Below are positions 1 to 5,564 of a DNA stretch of 5,885 bases, piece by piece. The position numbers and the translations under genes were made by a program. The notes beneath the pieces are model-generated. The model did not search any database. It had not been told where the DNA came from and saw only the letters and a program-made list of their open reading frames with translations. Source of the stretch: an uncultured Bacteroidia bacterium (GTDB lineage: Bacteria > Bacteroidota > Bacteroidia > Bacteroidales > UBA932); NCBI GenBank assembly GCA_902797895.1, contig CADBUS010000184.1, positions 1-5,885 of the forward strand, written 5' to 3'. How positions within the stretch are numbered: position 1 is the stretch's first letter; each line of letters opens with the position of its first letter.

Positions 1-748
1 CGCTCTCAAGTTTAGAGAGATCTACTCTCATACCTGTATCCTTAGGGCCCTGCAACTGCTCAACCTTAGTCTCTATAAAGTTGGAGTTCTTAGGCTGTTG
101 TGGCTGCTCAGGCTTCTGCTCCGGCCTATGCTGCTCTACCTTCTGCTCAACCTTTGGCTGAGGTTTCTGCTCTGTCTTTTGCGGTTGCGGCTGCGGTTGC
201 GGCTTTTGCTCCGGTTTTTGCTGCTGCGGTTGTGCAACTACCTTTGGCTGTGGCTTTTGCTCAACTTTCTTCTCCGGCTTCTGCTGTTGTTGCTGCTCAA
301 CCTTTTTCTCCGGTGCCGATTGCTGCTCAGGCTTTTTCTCAGGTTTAGGCTCAACCTTTGGCGCCTCCTGTTTGGCGGCAGGCTTAGGTTGCTCTTCTGT
401 TTTGGTTTTTGGCGCAACATCTTTGCTCTTGGCCGGCTTTTCTATATCTATCTTGCCAACCACAACAGGGGCCTTAATCTCTTCAACGGAGGTTTTGATG
501 AAGTTGTTATGGGCCTCTTTCTTAATCTGAGCTGTCTTTTTTTCTATCTCAATTTTAACCTTTTGAGCCTCTTCCTTTGCCAGATGCTCGGAGCGGAACT
601 CCTTGCTGACCAACTCGTAAGCGGCTTCATCTATCTTTGCATTAGGGTTTGCCTCAACGGCAATGCCCTTTTTCTCCAAAAAGTTCACAAGCGTGGTCAA
701 CGCTATATTGAACTCCTTTAATACTTTACTTATTCTTGTTGCTGCCAT
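1..748 (-). CDS. infB: Translation initiation factor IF-2, N-terminal part (cut by window edge)
   Basis: The first 249 codons are visible; the G domain and C-terminal domains lie beyond the left edge. IF-2 is the cytosolic GTPase that places fMet-tRNA on the 30S subunit and promotes subunit joining. The evidence is the start MAATRISKVLKEFNIALTTL followed by VNFLEKKGIAVEANPNAKID (residues about 1-40), a typical Bacteroidales IF2 N-terminal module, and its place 30 bases downstream of nusA on the same strand. Residues about 55-80 are charged and probably helical. Residues about 110-219 are a low-complexity Lys/Pro/Glu/Gln linker. The visible part ends in VDLSKLES, resembling the short conserved segment that precedes the G domain in relatives. 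The ATG at 748 is chosen because an AAGGAGG box lies 5 bases upstream. It is probably cotranscribed with nusA. Since the catalytic G domain is not visible, the call rests on the N-terminus and context. Confidence 0.92.
   Translation of the reverse strand, partial: MAATRISKVLKEFNIALTTLVNFLEKKGIAVEANPNAKIDEAAYELVSKEFRSEHLAKEEAQKVKIEIEKKTAQIKKEAHNNFIKTSVEEIKAPVVVGKIDIEKPAKSKDVAPKTKTEEQPKPAAKQEAPKVEPKPEKKPEQQSAPEKKVEQQQQQKPEKKVEQKPQPKVVAQPQQQKPEQKPQPQPQPQKTEQKPQPKVEQKVEQHRPEQKPEQPQQPKNSNFIETKVEQLQGPKDTGMRVDLSKLES
92..421 (-). repeat. Low-complexity K/P/E/Q repeat tract inside infB
   Basis: About 110 codons encode degenerate units such as EQKPQP, KPEKKVEQ and a run of alternating Pro-Gln (about four PQ pairs, near 180-205). 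At the DNA level this appears on the plus strand as repeated CTG/TTG/CGG/CTC triplets. IF2 proteins commonly have an unstructured, species-variable linker between the N-terminal module and the G domain, and this fits that role. The tract also creates long spurious Leu/Arg-rich or Ala-rich open frames on the opposite strand. Such imperfect short repeats are prone to length variation by slippage. Confidence 0.85.
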
Positions 749-753
749 TATAA

Positions 754-760
754 CCTCCTT
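754..760 (-). promoter_or_regulatory. Strong Shine-Dalgarno of infB
   Basis: On the minus strand the sequence reads AAGGAGG, then five bases (TTATA), then ATG. This is a full-strength match to the 16S anti-Shine-Dalgarno at good spacing and it decides the infB start. None of the other starts in the window has a comparable box, as is usual in Bacteroidota. Confidence 0.85.
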
Positions 761-778
761 TTAATTGTATTTCCTGAA

Positions 779-2053
779 TCAGTTGTTGGAATTTGATTTA
801 TTATCCTCCATTGGATCTTCAAACTCAGCCTCCAAGATTCTCTTAACATCCTCAACGGTCTCTCTGTCTAAGTCCGCTCTATCCATAAGCTCCTCAGTAG
901 GAATACTTAATACAGATTTTGCAGTATCGTATCCAATCTTTCTTATAGCATCAATAATCCACTCATCTATCTCATCGCTGAATGAACTGAGCAGTACATC
1001 CTCTTCATCGTTAGTCTCAATATCTCTGAAGATTTCTATCTCCATACCCACCATTTCCTGAGCAAGATAGATGTTATTTCCACCCTTGCCCACTGCAAGA
1101 GAAACCTGCTGCGAGTCCATAGTAACGTATGCCTTGTTCTCCTCCTCCTTAATTTTTACAGAGGTAACCTTTGCAGGGCTTAAAGCTCTCTGAATAAGCA
1201 GCTGGATATTTGATGTCCAGTTGATTACATCTATATTCTCGTTTCTGAGCTCTCTTACTATACCGTGTATTCTGGAACCCTTTACACCAACGCAAGCTCC
1301 TACCGGATCTATTCTGTCATCGTATGACTCAACCGCCACTTTGGCCCTCTCGCCAGGTTTGCGGGCTATCTTCTTTATTGTGATAAGGCCGTCAAAAATC
1401 TCCGGAACTTCCTGCTCAAAAAGCCTCTCCAAAAATACATTGGCTGTTCTGCTGAGGATAATTGCAGGGGTATTGTTCTTCATCTCCACCTTCAGCACCA
1501 CCGCTTTAACGGAATCGCCCTTGCGGAAGAAGTCAGACGGAATCTGCTCGCTCTTAGGCAATACCAACTCGTTACCGGCATCATCCATAATAAGAATCTC
1601 CTTCTTCCAAACCTGATAAACCTCACCAACCACAATCTCTCCAATCTTCTCTTTATAGTAGTTGAAGAGGTTGGCCTTATCTATATCCATAATTCTGCCG
1701 GAGAGATTCTGCCTCAGATTAAGAACAGCTCTTCTGCCAAAGCTGGCGAGCGGAACCTCCTCTGTATAATCCTCTCCAATTTCGTAGTCGTTATCCGGTT
1801 CTATTTTATCAAGCTCCTGCTTAGAAATCTCCAGCATAGGATCCTCCACACTCTCAACAATTTTGCGGTTTCTCCATATCTGCAAGTCTCCCTTTTCAAT
1901 ATTGATAATGATGTCGCAATTGTCTGCAGTGCCATAAGTTTTGGTGAGTTGAGTTCTGAAAACATCCTCTAAGACACCCATCATAGTTGCCCTGTCTATT
2001 CCTTTAAGTTCCTTGAATTCAGCAAAGAACGGGGCTAAGTTTAAACCTTCCAT
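779..2053 (-). CDS. nusA: Transcription termination/antitermination factor NusA
   Basis: A complete protein of 424 residues, a normal length for Bacteroidota. NusA binds RNA polymerase and nascent RNA and modulates pausing, intrinsic termination and antitermination. Visible domains in order: N-terminal polymerase-binding domain (about 1-125); S1 RNA-binding domain (about 135-203, GEIVVGEVYQVWKKEILI through VVLKVEM); KH1 (about 205-300) after LSRTANVFLERLFEQEVPEI, with its GVKG loop at 256-259; KH2 (about 301-345) with its GKGG loop at 322-325; and an acidic C-terminal segment (about 350-411) resembling a helix-hairpin-helix, ending in a polar NNKSN-type tail. There are no E. coli-type duplicated acidic repeats. 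The start ATG at 2053 has no Shine-Dalgarno. The gene is upstream of infB, with a 30-base gap. rimP, its usual upstream partner, is absent; the next gene upstream is the divergent lpxD. The leader carries a terminator-like hairpin. Confidence 0.97.
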   Translation of the reverse strand: MEGLNLAPFFAEFKELKGIDRATMMGVLEDVFRTQLTKTYGTADNCDIIINIEKGDLQIWRNRKIVESVEDPMLEISKQELDKIEPDNDYEIGEDYTEEVPLASFGRRAVLNLRQNLSGRIMDIDKANLFNYYKEKIGEIVVGEVYQVWKKEILIMDDAGNELVLPKSEQIPSDFFRKGDSVKAVVLKVEMKNNTPAIILSRTANVFLERLFEQEVPEIFDGLITIKKIARKPGERAKVAVESYDDRIDPVGACVGVKGSRIHGIVRELRNENIDVINWTSNIQLLIQRALSPAKVTSVKIKEEENKAYVTMDSQQVSLAVGKGGNNIYLAQEMVGMEIEIFRDIETNDEEDVLLSSFSDEIDEWIIDAIRKIGYDTAKSVLSIPTEELMDRADLDRETVEDVKRILEAEFEDPMEDNKSNSNN

Positions 2054-2054
2054 A

Positions 2055-2087
2055 TTATTGTTGATTACTGTTATCTGTTAAGTGCAT
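2055..2087 (-). other. Possible 10-codon upstream ORF in the nusA leader
   Basis: Reading on the minus strand from ATG at 2087, the frame encodes MHLTDNSNQQ and stops with TAA at 2057-2055, one base before the nusA ATG. It starts five bases after the base of the leader hairpin. There is no Shine-Dalgarno and the peptide has no recognisable features. The tight junction would allow translational coupling by reinitiation, but an ORF this short in an A/T-rich leader may be chance. Confidence 0.25.
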
Positions 2088-2092
2088 AAAAG

Positions 2093-2113
2093 AAGGGGAC
2101 TTGCGGTCCCCTT
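2093..2113 (-). terminator. Terminator-like hairpin in the nusA leader (possible attenuator)
   Basis: AAGGGGAC (2093-2100) and GTCCCCTT (2106-2113) are perfectly complementary, an 8-bp GC-rich stem with a 5-base loop. Read on the minus strand, the stem is followed by CTTTTATG, a short U-run, so it resembles a weak intrinsic terminator. It lies about 40 bases upstream of the nusA start and downstream of the predicted nusA promoter. On the plus strand it is followed by a pyrimidine-rich tract (TCTCTTCTTCC) but there is no plus-strand gene upstream to terminate. The stem is certain; a function as attenuator or as bidirectional insulator is inferred. Confidence 0.55.
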
Positions 2114-2136
2114 TCTCTTCTTCCTTTTCTTGGGGG

Positions 2137-2167
2137 CAAAAGTATGTAATAATTTTATTATCTCCAA
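2137..2167 (-). promoter_or_regulatory. Predicted nusA promoter (Bacteroidota type)
   Basis: On the minus strand TACTTTTG (2144-2137) matches the Bacteroidota -7 consensus TAnnTTTG exactly. A TTG (2167-2165) lies 20 bases upstream and fits the -33 element. The start of transcription would be near 2132, giving a nusA leader of about 80 bases that contains the hairpin at 2093-2113. Both elements and their spacing are seen directly; activity is inferred. Confidence 0.6.
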
Positions 2168-2175
2168 CTTTTTTC

Positions 2176-2183
2176 TACCTTTG
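2176..2183 (+). promoter_or_regulatory. Predicted lpxD operon promoter, -7 element
   Basis: TACCTTTG matches the Bacteroidota -7 consensus TAnnTTTG. The expected -33 position (about 2153-2157) holds only TTTTA, a poor TTTG match, so the promoter may be weaker or need an activator. The predicted start of transcription is about 2187-2190, giving a leader of about 46 bases before lpxD. It lies back to back with the predicted nusA promoter; the two cores occupy about 50 bases. Confidence 0.55.
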
Positions 2184-2188
2184 CCTAA

Positions 2189-2233
2189 ATGATGGCGGCA
2201 AGCTATTTGCAGGTCGCCTTGTTAAATAGTTAA
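2189..2233 (+). other. Possible 14-codon upstream ORF in the lpxD leader
   Basis: From ATG at 2189 the frame encodes MMAASYLQVALLNS and ends with TAA at 2231-2233, two bases before the lpxD ATG. It is in a different frame from lpxD. The predicted start of transcription falls close to this ATG, so if translated it might be nearly leaderless. The peptide is mildly hydrophobic but has no known family. It may be chance. Confidence 0.25.
2194..2218 (+). promoter_or_regulatory. Stem-loop in the lpxD leader
   Basis: GGCG (2194-2197) pairs with CGCC (2215-2218), and GCAA (2198-2201) pairs with TTGC (2207-2210) around a GCTAT loop, with a 4-base bulge AGGT on the 3' side. The structure lies inside the short upstream ORF and ends 17 bases before the lpxD start. 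It is not followed by a U-run, so it is not a terminator; any effect would be on translation or RNA stability. Moderate stability only. Confidence 0.35.
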
Positions 2234-2235
2234 AT

Positions 2236-3234
2236 ATGGAATTGTCTGCAGAGATTATAGCACAGCGTTTTAACGGAGAGATTATTGGCAATCCGGAGGC
2301 AAAGGTTAGCTCAGTGGCGAGGATAGAATCAGGCAAAGGGCATAATATCTGCTTTTTAGCCAACCCAAAGTATCAGAAATATCTATTAAGTAGTAAGGCC
2401 GGTATAGTTATAGTGAGCCGTAATCTTCTTCCCGATAGTACGGTAACTCCAACCTTAATTGTGGTGGATGATGCCTATCAGGCTGTAGCCTCTCTGCTGG
2501 AGATGCTCAATACTAAAAAGAACAGAAAGAGCGGCCGCTCGCTACTCTCTTATCGTGCATTCAGCAGCAAGATAGGCAAGGGGGTCTATATAGGCCGCTT
2601 CAGCTATGTGGGGAGCAAGAGCGTAATTGGTGACGGCACGCAGATTTATCCGCAAGTTTATATAGGGAGCAATGTAACTATCGGGAGTAATGTGATACTC
2701 TACCCGGGGGTTAAAATCTACGATGGTTGCAAAATTGGCAACAACTGTATTCTGCACGCCAATGTAGTGATAGGTTCAGACGGATTTGGCTTTGCTCCAA
2801 CTCCGGATGGCTCATACAAAAAGATTCCGCAAACCGGCAATGTTGTGGTGGAGGATGATGTGGAGATAGGTTCCAATACCGTAATAGACAGAGCAACAAT
2901 GGATTCTACAGTTATAAAGAGGGGTGTTAAGCTGGATAATCTTATTCAAGTGGCGCACAATGTGGAGATAGGAGAGAATACTGTAATTGCGGCTCAGACC
3001 GGAATAGCCGGCAGTACAAAAATTGGCCGTAACTGTATGTTTGGAGGCCAAACCGGAATAGCCGGCCATATTACCGTTGCAGATGGCTGCCGCAGCAGCG
3101 CTCAGACGGGCATACAGGGCTCAGTATCAGCAGAGCAGGCCAAGAGGGGGGTGATGGGAACTCCTGCCATAGACCTTGCTACCTATATGAGGTGTTATGT
3201 GAAGTTTAAGCACCTTGCAGATGATAAAAAGTAG
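2236..3234 (+). CDS. lpxD: UDP-3-O-acylglucosamine N-acyltransferase LpxD
   Basis: 332 residues. LpxD transfers a 3-hydroxyacyl chain from ACP to the free 2-amino group of UDP-3-O-acyl-glucosamine, the third step of lipid A synthesis, in the cytoplasm as a homotrimer. Residues about 1-100 form the uridine-binding domain (ICFLANPKYQKYLLSSKAGI, 38-57, is characteristic). Residues about 105-300 are the left-handed beta-helix of hexapeptide repeats ([I/V]GxNxx). The catalytic His is His241 in IQVAHN, matching E. coli His239. SDGFGFAP (181-188) is also typical. The C-terminus (about 305-332) is brief, ending soon after TYMRCYVKFKHL, so the terminal helical tail is shorter than in many relatives (usually about 340-350 residues in this phylum). 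The ATG at 2236 gives the expected N-terminus, MELSAEIIAQ. It is the first gene of the lpx cluster; lpxC starts 44 bases after its stop. Confidence 0.97.
   Translation: MELSAEIIAQRFNGEIIGNPEAKVSSVARIESGKGHNICFLANPKYQKYLLSSKAGIVIVSRNLLPDSTVTPTLIVVDDAYQAVASLLEMLNTKKNRKSGRSLLSYRAFSSKIGKGVYIGRFSYVGSKSVIGDGTQIYPQVYIGSNVTIGSNVILYPGVKIYDGCKIGNNCILHANVVIGSDGFGFAPTPDGSYKKIPQTGNVVVEDDVEIGSNTVIDRATMDSTVIKRGVKLDNLIQVAHNVEIGENTVIAAQTGIAGSTKIGRNCMFGGQTGIAGHITVADGCRSSAQTGIQGSVSAEQAKRGVMGTPAIDLATYMRCYVKFKHLADDKK
2998..3120 (+). repeat. 54-base-period direct repeat within lpxD
   Basis: The 15-mer ACCGGAATAGCCGGC occurs exactly at 2998-3012 and again at 3052-3066. A diverged copy, ACGGGCATACAGGGC, follows at 3106-3120. 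All are 54 bases apart, which equals 18 residues, one full turn of the left-handed beta-helix. The encoded repeat is QTGIAG, QTGIAG, QTGIQG. It reflects the protein fold, although the first two copies are identical at the DNA level. Confidence 0.8.
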
Positions 3235-3278
3235 CAGATTTGCCCTTTTTTATTAAATTCGCCTTTCAAAATTTTGAT

Positions 3279-4205
3279 ATGTACACAAATCAGCATACTC
3301 TAAAACACAAATACGAATTTGAGGGGAAAGGATTGCATACAGGGTGCAAGGTGAATATGAGCGTAGAGCCAGCTCCACCCAATCACGGAATAAAGTTCCG
3401 CCGCAGCGATTTGGGAGAGGGAGCGCCATTGGTGGAGGCTTGTGTGGATTATGTAAGTGACACATCCAGAAGCACAACATTAGATAAAGATGGTGTTACT
3501 ATAATTACATTGGAGCACCTTATGGGGGCTCTCTATGCAATGAATATAGATAATGCTCTTATCACTTTGAATGCTCCTGAGGTGCCTATTTTAGATGGGA
3601 GTGCAAAGTTTTATGCAGAGGCTTTTGCCAAAGATGGTCTTGTTGAGCAGAACGCTCCGCGCCAATATCTTGTGTTGGATGAGAAGGTGGTTTGCCGCAA
3701 TGAGAAGGGGAGTGAGTTGGCAGTATTGCCGGATGCTCACTTTTCTGTAGATGTAACAATAGATTTCAACTCCAAGGTTTTGGGGACTCAATCTGCGCAT
3801 TATGAGGTAGATACAGACTTTGTAACGGAGATAGCCCCTTGCCGCACATTTGTATTTTTCCACGAGCTTGAGCCGCTCCTTAAGAACAATCTTATAAAGG
3901 GGGGCGATTTGGATAATGCTCTTGTTATTGTGGAGAATCCTGTGCCGCAACAGGAGTTGGACCGCCTTGCAGGATTATTCAATACCGAGAGGTTGGAGAG
4001 GGTGCCGGAGGGGTATCTGAGCCACACATCGCTCCGTTTTCAGAACGAGTGCGCTCGACACAAGTTATTAGATGTGCTTGGAGATCTCTCTTTGATTGGC
4101 TATCCCATAAAGGGAAAGGTAATTGCCAACAAGAGCGGCCACTCCATTAACACTAAAATAGCCCGCGAACTCAGAGCCCTGGCAGTTAAACAGCTCGGCA
4201 AATAG
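3279..4205 (+). CDS. lpxC: UDP-3-O-acyl-N-acetylglucosamine deacetylase LpxC (stand-alone)
   Basis: 308 residues from ATG at 3279. LpxC is the zinc-dependent cytoplasmic deacetylase that removes acetate from UDP-3-O-acyl-GlcNAc, the committed step of lipid A synthesis. Key motifs: YEFEGKGLHTG (12-22); LEHLMGALYA (78-87) with the zinc ligand His80 and catalytic Glu79; APEVPILDGSA (99-109); CRTFVFFHELEPL (188-200); ARHKLLDVLGDL (259-270) with zinc ligands His261 and Asp265; and NKSGHSIN (284-291) with catalytic His288. The spacing matches E. coli His79, His238, Asp242 and His265. An upstream TTG at 3240 would add 13 residues, but the ATG gives the expected start MYTNQHTLKHKYEF. No Shine-Dalgarno. 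In most Bacteroidota this domain is fused to FabZ. Here it stops at TAG 4203-4205, followed by two more in-frame stops, and fabZ starts 27 bases later in the same frame. Confidence 0.96.
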   Translation: MYTNQHTLKHKYEFEGKGLHTGCKVNMSVEPAPPNHGIKFRRSDLGEGAPLVEACVDYVSDTSRSTTLDKDGVTIITLEHLMGALYAMNIDNALITLNAPEVPILDGSAKFYAEAFAKDGLVEQNAPRQYLVLDEKVVCRNEKGSELAVLPDAHFSVDVTIDFNSKVLGTQSAHYEVDTDFVTEIAPCRTFVFFHELEPLLKNNLIKGGDLDNALVIVENPVPQQELDRLAGLFNTERLERVPEGYLSHTSLRFQNECARHKLLDVLGDLSLIGYPIKGKVIANKSGHSINTKIARELRALAVKQLGK

Positions 4206-4232
4206 TAACAGTAGAATATAAAAGTAAAAGAT
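4206..4232 (+). other. 27-base lpxC-fabZ spacer with two further in-frame stop codons
   Basis: The spacer is a multiple of three, so lpxC and fabZ share a frame. After the lpxC TAG the in-frame codons are TAA, CAG, TAG and then six A/T-rich codons before the fabZ ATG. Three stops within four codons argue against a sequencing error or readthrough. There is no Shine-Dalgarno and no hairpin. The A-rich run just before the ATG is typical of Bacteroidota initiation regions. Confidence 0.8.
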
Positions 4233-4748
4233 ATGGCTTTAGATTTGGAAAAACAGAAAGAGATTAAACAGAGACTTTCTCAAGCTCCTGTGTATGACCC
4301 TAATGCAGAACCTGTATGCAATATATTGGATATTCAGAAGCTGCTTCCTCACCGCTCTCCATTCCTTATGGTTGATAGGATTACAGAGATAGGTGAGGAC
4401 TATATTGTTGGAATTAAGACCATTGGGGTAAATGAGGAGTTCTTTAGAGGCCATTTCCCAACAGAGCCTGTGATGCCGGGTGTGTTGCTTATAGAGGCTA
4501 TGGCTCAGGTGGGGGGAATACTTGTGTTAAAGAGCGTAGATGAGCCGGAGAGACACTCAACATATTTTGCCAAGATAGATAAGGTAAAGTTCCGCCGCAA
4601 GGTTGTTCCGGGCGATGTTGTTACCTTTAAACTTATTATAACTCAGCCGCTTGACCACTCAATAGTATGTATGAGCGGAAAGGCTTGGGTGGGTGATAAT
4701 CCTGTTTGCGAGGGGGAGCTTGTGGCTCAGGTGATAAAAAACAAATAA
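4233..4748 (+). CDS. fabZ: 3-hydroxyacyl-[acyl-carrier-protein] dehydratase FabZ (stand-alone)
   Basis: 171 residues. FabZ dehydrates 3-hydroxyacyl-ACP to trans-2-enoyl-ACP in type II fatty acid synthesis, and so competes with LpxA and LpxD for 3-hydroxyacyl-ACP. The hot-dog fold core begins at about residue 33 (IQKLLPHRSPFLMVDRI). The active-site segment FRGHFPTEPVMPGVLLIEAM (71-90) holds catalytic His74 and Glu88, and KVKFRRKVVPGD (117-128) is the conserved later motif. It is about 20-30 residues longer than usual stand-alone FabZ. The extra N-terminus, ending in SQAPVYDPNAEPVCNI, resembles the linker between the LpxC and FabZ halves of the fused Bacteroidota protein. That suggests gene fission from a fused ancestor (inference). 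The ATG at 4233 is the first available start after the lpxC stop. lpxA follows after 15 bases. Confidence 0.96.
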   Translation: MALDLEKQKEIKQRLSQAPVYDPNAEPVCNILDIQKLLPHRSPFLMVDRITEIGEDYIVGIKTIGVNEEFFRGHFPTEPVMPGVLLIEAMAQVGGILVLKSVDEPERHSTYFAKIDKVKFRRKVVPGDVVTFKLIITQPLDHSIVCMSGKAWVGDNPVCEGELVAQVIKNK

Positions 4749-4763
4749 CCAAAACAGATTTTA

Positions 4764-5564
4764 ATGGAGTGCAATAACGCATATATTCATCCAAAAGCCA
4801 AAATAGGCAAGAATGTAAAAATAGAGCCATTCAGCTATATTGCTGAAAATGTGGAGATTGGAGATAACTGTTGGATAGGCCCCTTTGCAACAATAAACGA
4901 TTATGTAAAGATTGGCAACAACTGCAAAATCTTTAATGGAGCAGTGGTGGGAGCTATTCCGCAAGATTTGAAATTCAAGAACGAGGTCTCATACGTGGAG
5001 ATTGGTAACAATGTGGTTATAAGGGAGTTCTGTACAATAAGCCGCGGTACTGCGGCCAGTGGCAAGAGCAAAACAATAATAGGAGATAACTCGTTTCTTA
5101 TGTCATATGTTCATGTGGCTCACGATTGTAATGTTGGCAAGAATGTGATACTGGTGAGCTATACCGGCCTTGCAGGCGAGACCGATATTGAGGATTGGGT
5201 AATTGTGGGAGGTTCTTCTGCAGTACACCAATTTACACATATAGGGCAGCACGCGATGCTCTCCGGTGGCTCGTTTGTGGGTAAGGATATTCCTCCTTAT
5301 GCTATGGTAGGCAAACGCCCTGTCTCTTTCTGTGGAATAAATGTAGTGGGGCTAAAGAGGAGAGGCTTTACAAACGAGCAGATAGAGAGAATAAGAGATA
5401 TCTACAGAGTAATTTATCAGAGTGGGCTCAATGTAACATCGGCCTGCCAGAGAGTAAGGGAAGAACTGCCTGATTCTGAGGAAAAGAGCATAATACTCAA
5501 CTTTATAGAGAACTCCAAGAGAGGTATAGTAAGATACAACCCCAAGCTCACTGCAGATGAGTAG
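4764..5564 (+). CDS. lpxA: Acyl-[ACP]-UDP-N-acetylglucosamine O-acyltransferase LpxA
   Basis: 266 residues, normal length. LpxA transfers a 3-hydroxyacyl chain from ACP to the 3-OH of UDP-GlcNAc, the first step of lipid A synthesis; the family is a cytoplasmic homotrimer. Residues about 1-185 are the left-handed beta-helix of hexapeptide repeats (NAYIHPKAKIGKNVKIEPFS onward). MSYVHVAHDCNVG (113-125) contains catalytic His120, matching E. coli His125. HQFTHIGQHAMLSGG (155-169) and PPYAMVGKRP (177-186) are further family signatures. The C-terminal helical domain (about 190-266) starts at GLKRRGFTNEQI. Gly168 lines up with E. coli Gly173, the acyl-length ruler position; glycine there is compatible with long chains (C14 or more), as expected for Bacteroidota lipid A (inference). 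No Shine-Dalgarno. The stop TAG directly abuts the next ATG. Confidence 0.97.
   Translation: MECNNAYIHPKAKIGKNVKIEPFSYIAENVEIGDNCWIGPFATINDYVKIGNNCKIFNGAVVGAIPQDLKFKNEVSYVEIGNNVVIREFCTISRGTAASGKSKTIIGDNSFLMSYVHVAHDCNVGKNVILVSYTGLAGETDIEDWVIVGGSSAVHQFTHIGQHAMLSGGSFVGKDIPPYAMVGKRPVSFCGINVVGLKRRGFTNEQIERIRDIYRVIYQSGLNVTSACQRVREELPDSEEKSIILNFIENSKRGIVRYNPKLTADE

Noticed and set aside
98..721. Long plus-strand Leu/Arg-rich open frame (and an Ala-rich one at 100-348)
   Set aside because: It is the exact antisense of the infB repeat tract. The composition is an artefact of low-complexity codons, and infB on the other strand has a clear start, Shine-Dalgarno and family match.
1221..1616. 131-codon plus-strand open frame inside nusA
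   Set aside because: It is antisense to the conserved S1 and KH1 regions of NusA, Ser/Thr-rich, with no recognisable family or initiation signal.
2093..2113. Terminator for a plus-strand transcript
   Set aside because: There is no plus-strand gene upstream in the window; the upstream genes are on the minus strand. It fits better as a minus-strand leader element.
2812..3069. Minus-strand open frames inside lpxD, and similar ones inside lpxC, fabZ and lpxA
   Set aside because: They are shadows of strongly conserved plus-strand genes, with no family resemblance.
3240..3278. Extended lpxC start at TTG 3240
   Set aside because: The 13 extra residues (MPFFIKFAFQNFD) have no counterpart in LpxC, and the ATG at 3279 gives the expected N-terminus.
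4203..4232. Stop-codon readthrough or frameshift restoring an LpxC-FabZ fusion
   Set aside because: There are three stops (TAG, TAA, TAG) in the first four in-frame codons, no visible recoding structure, and a good ATG for fabZ.
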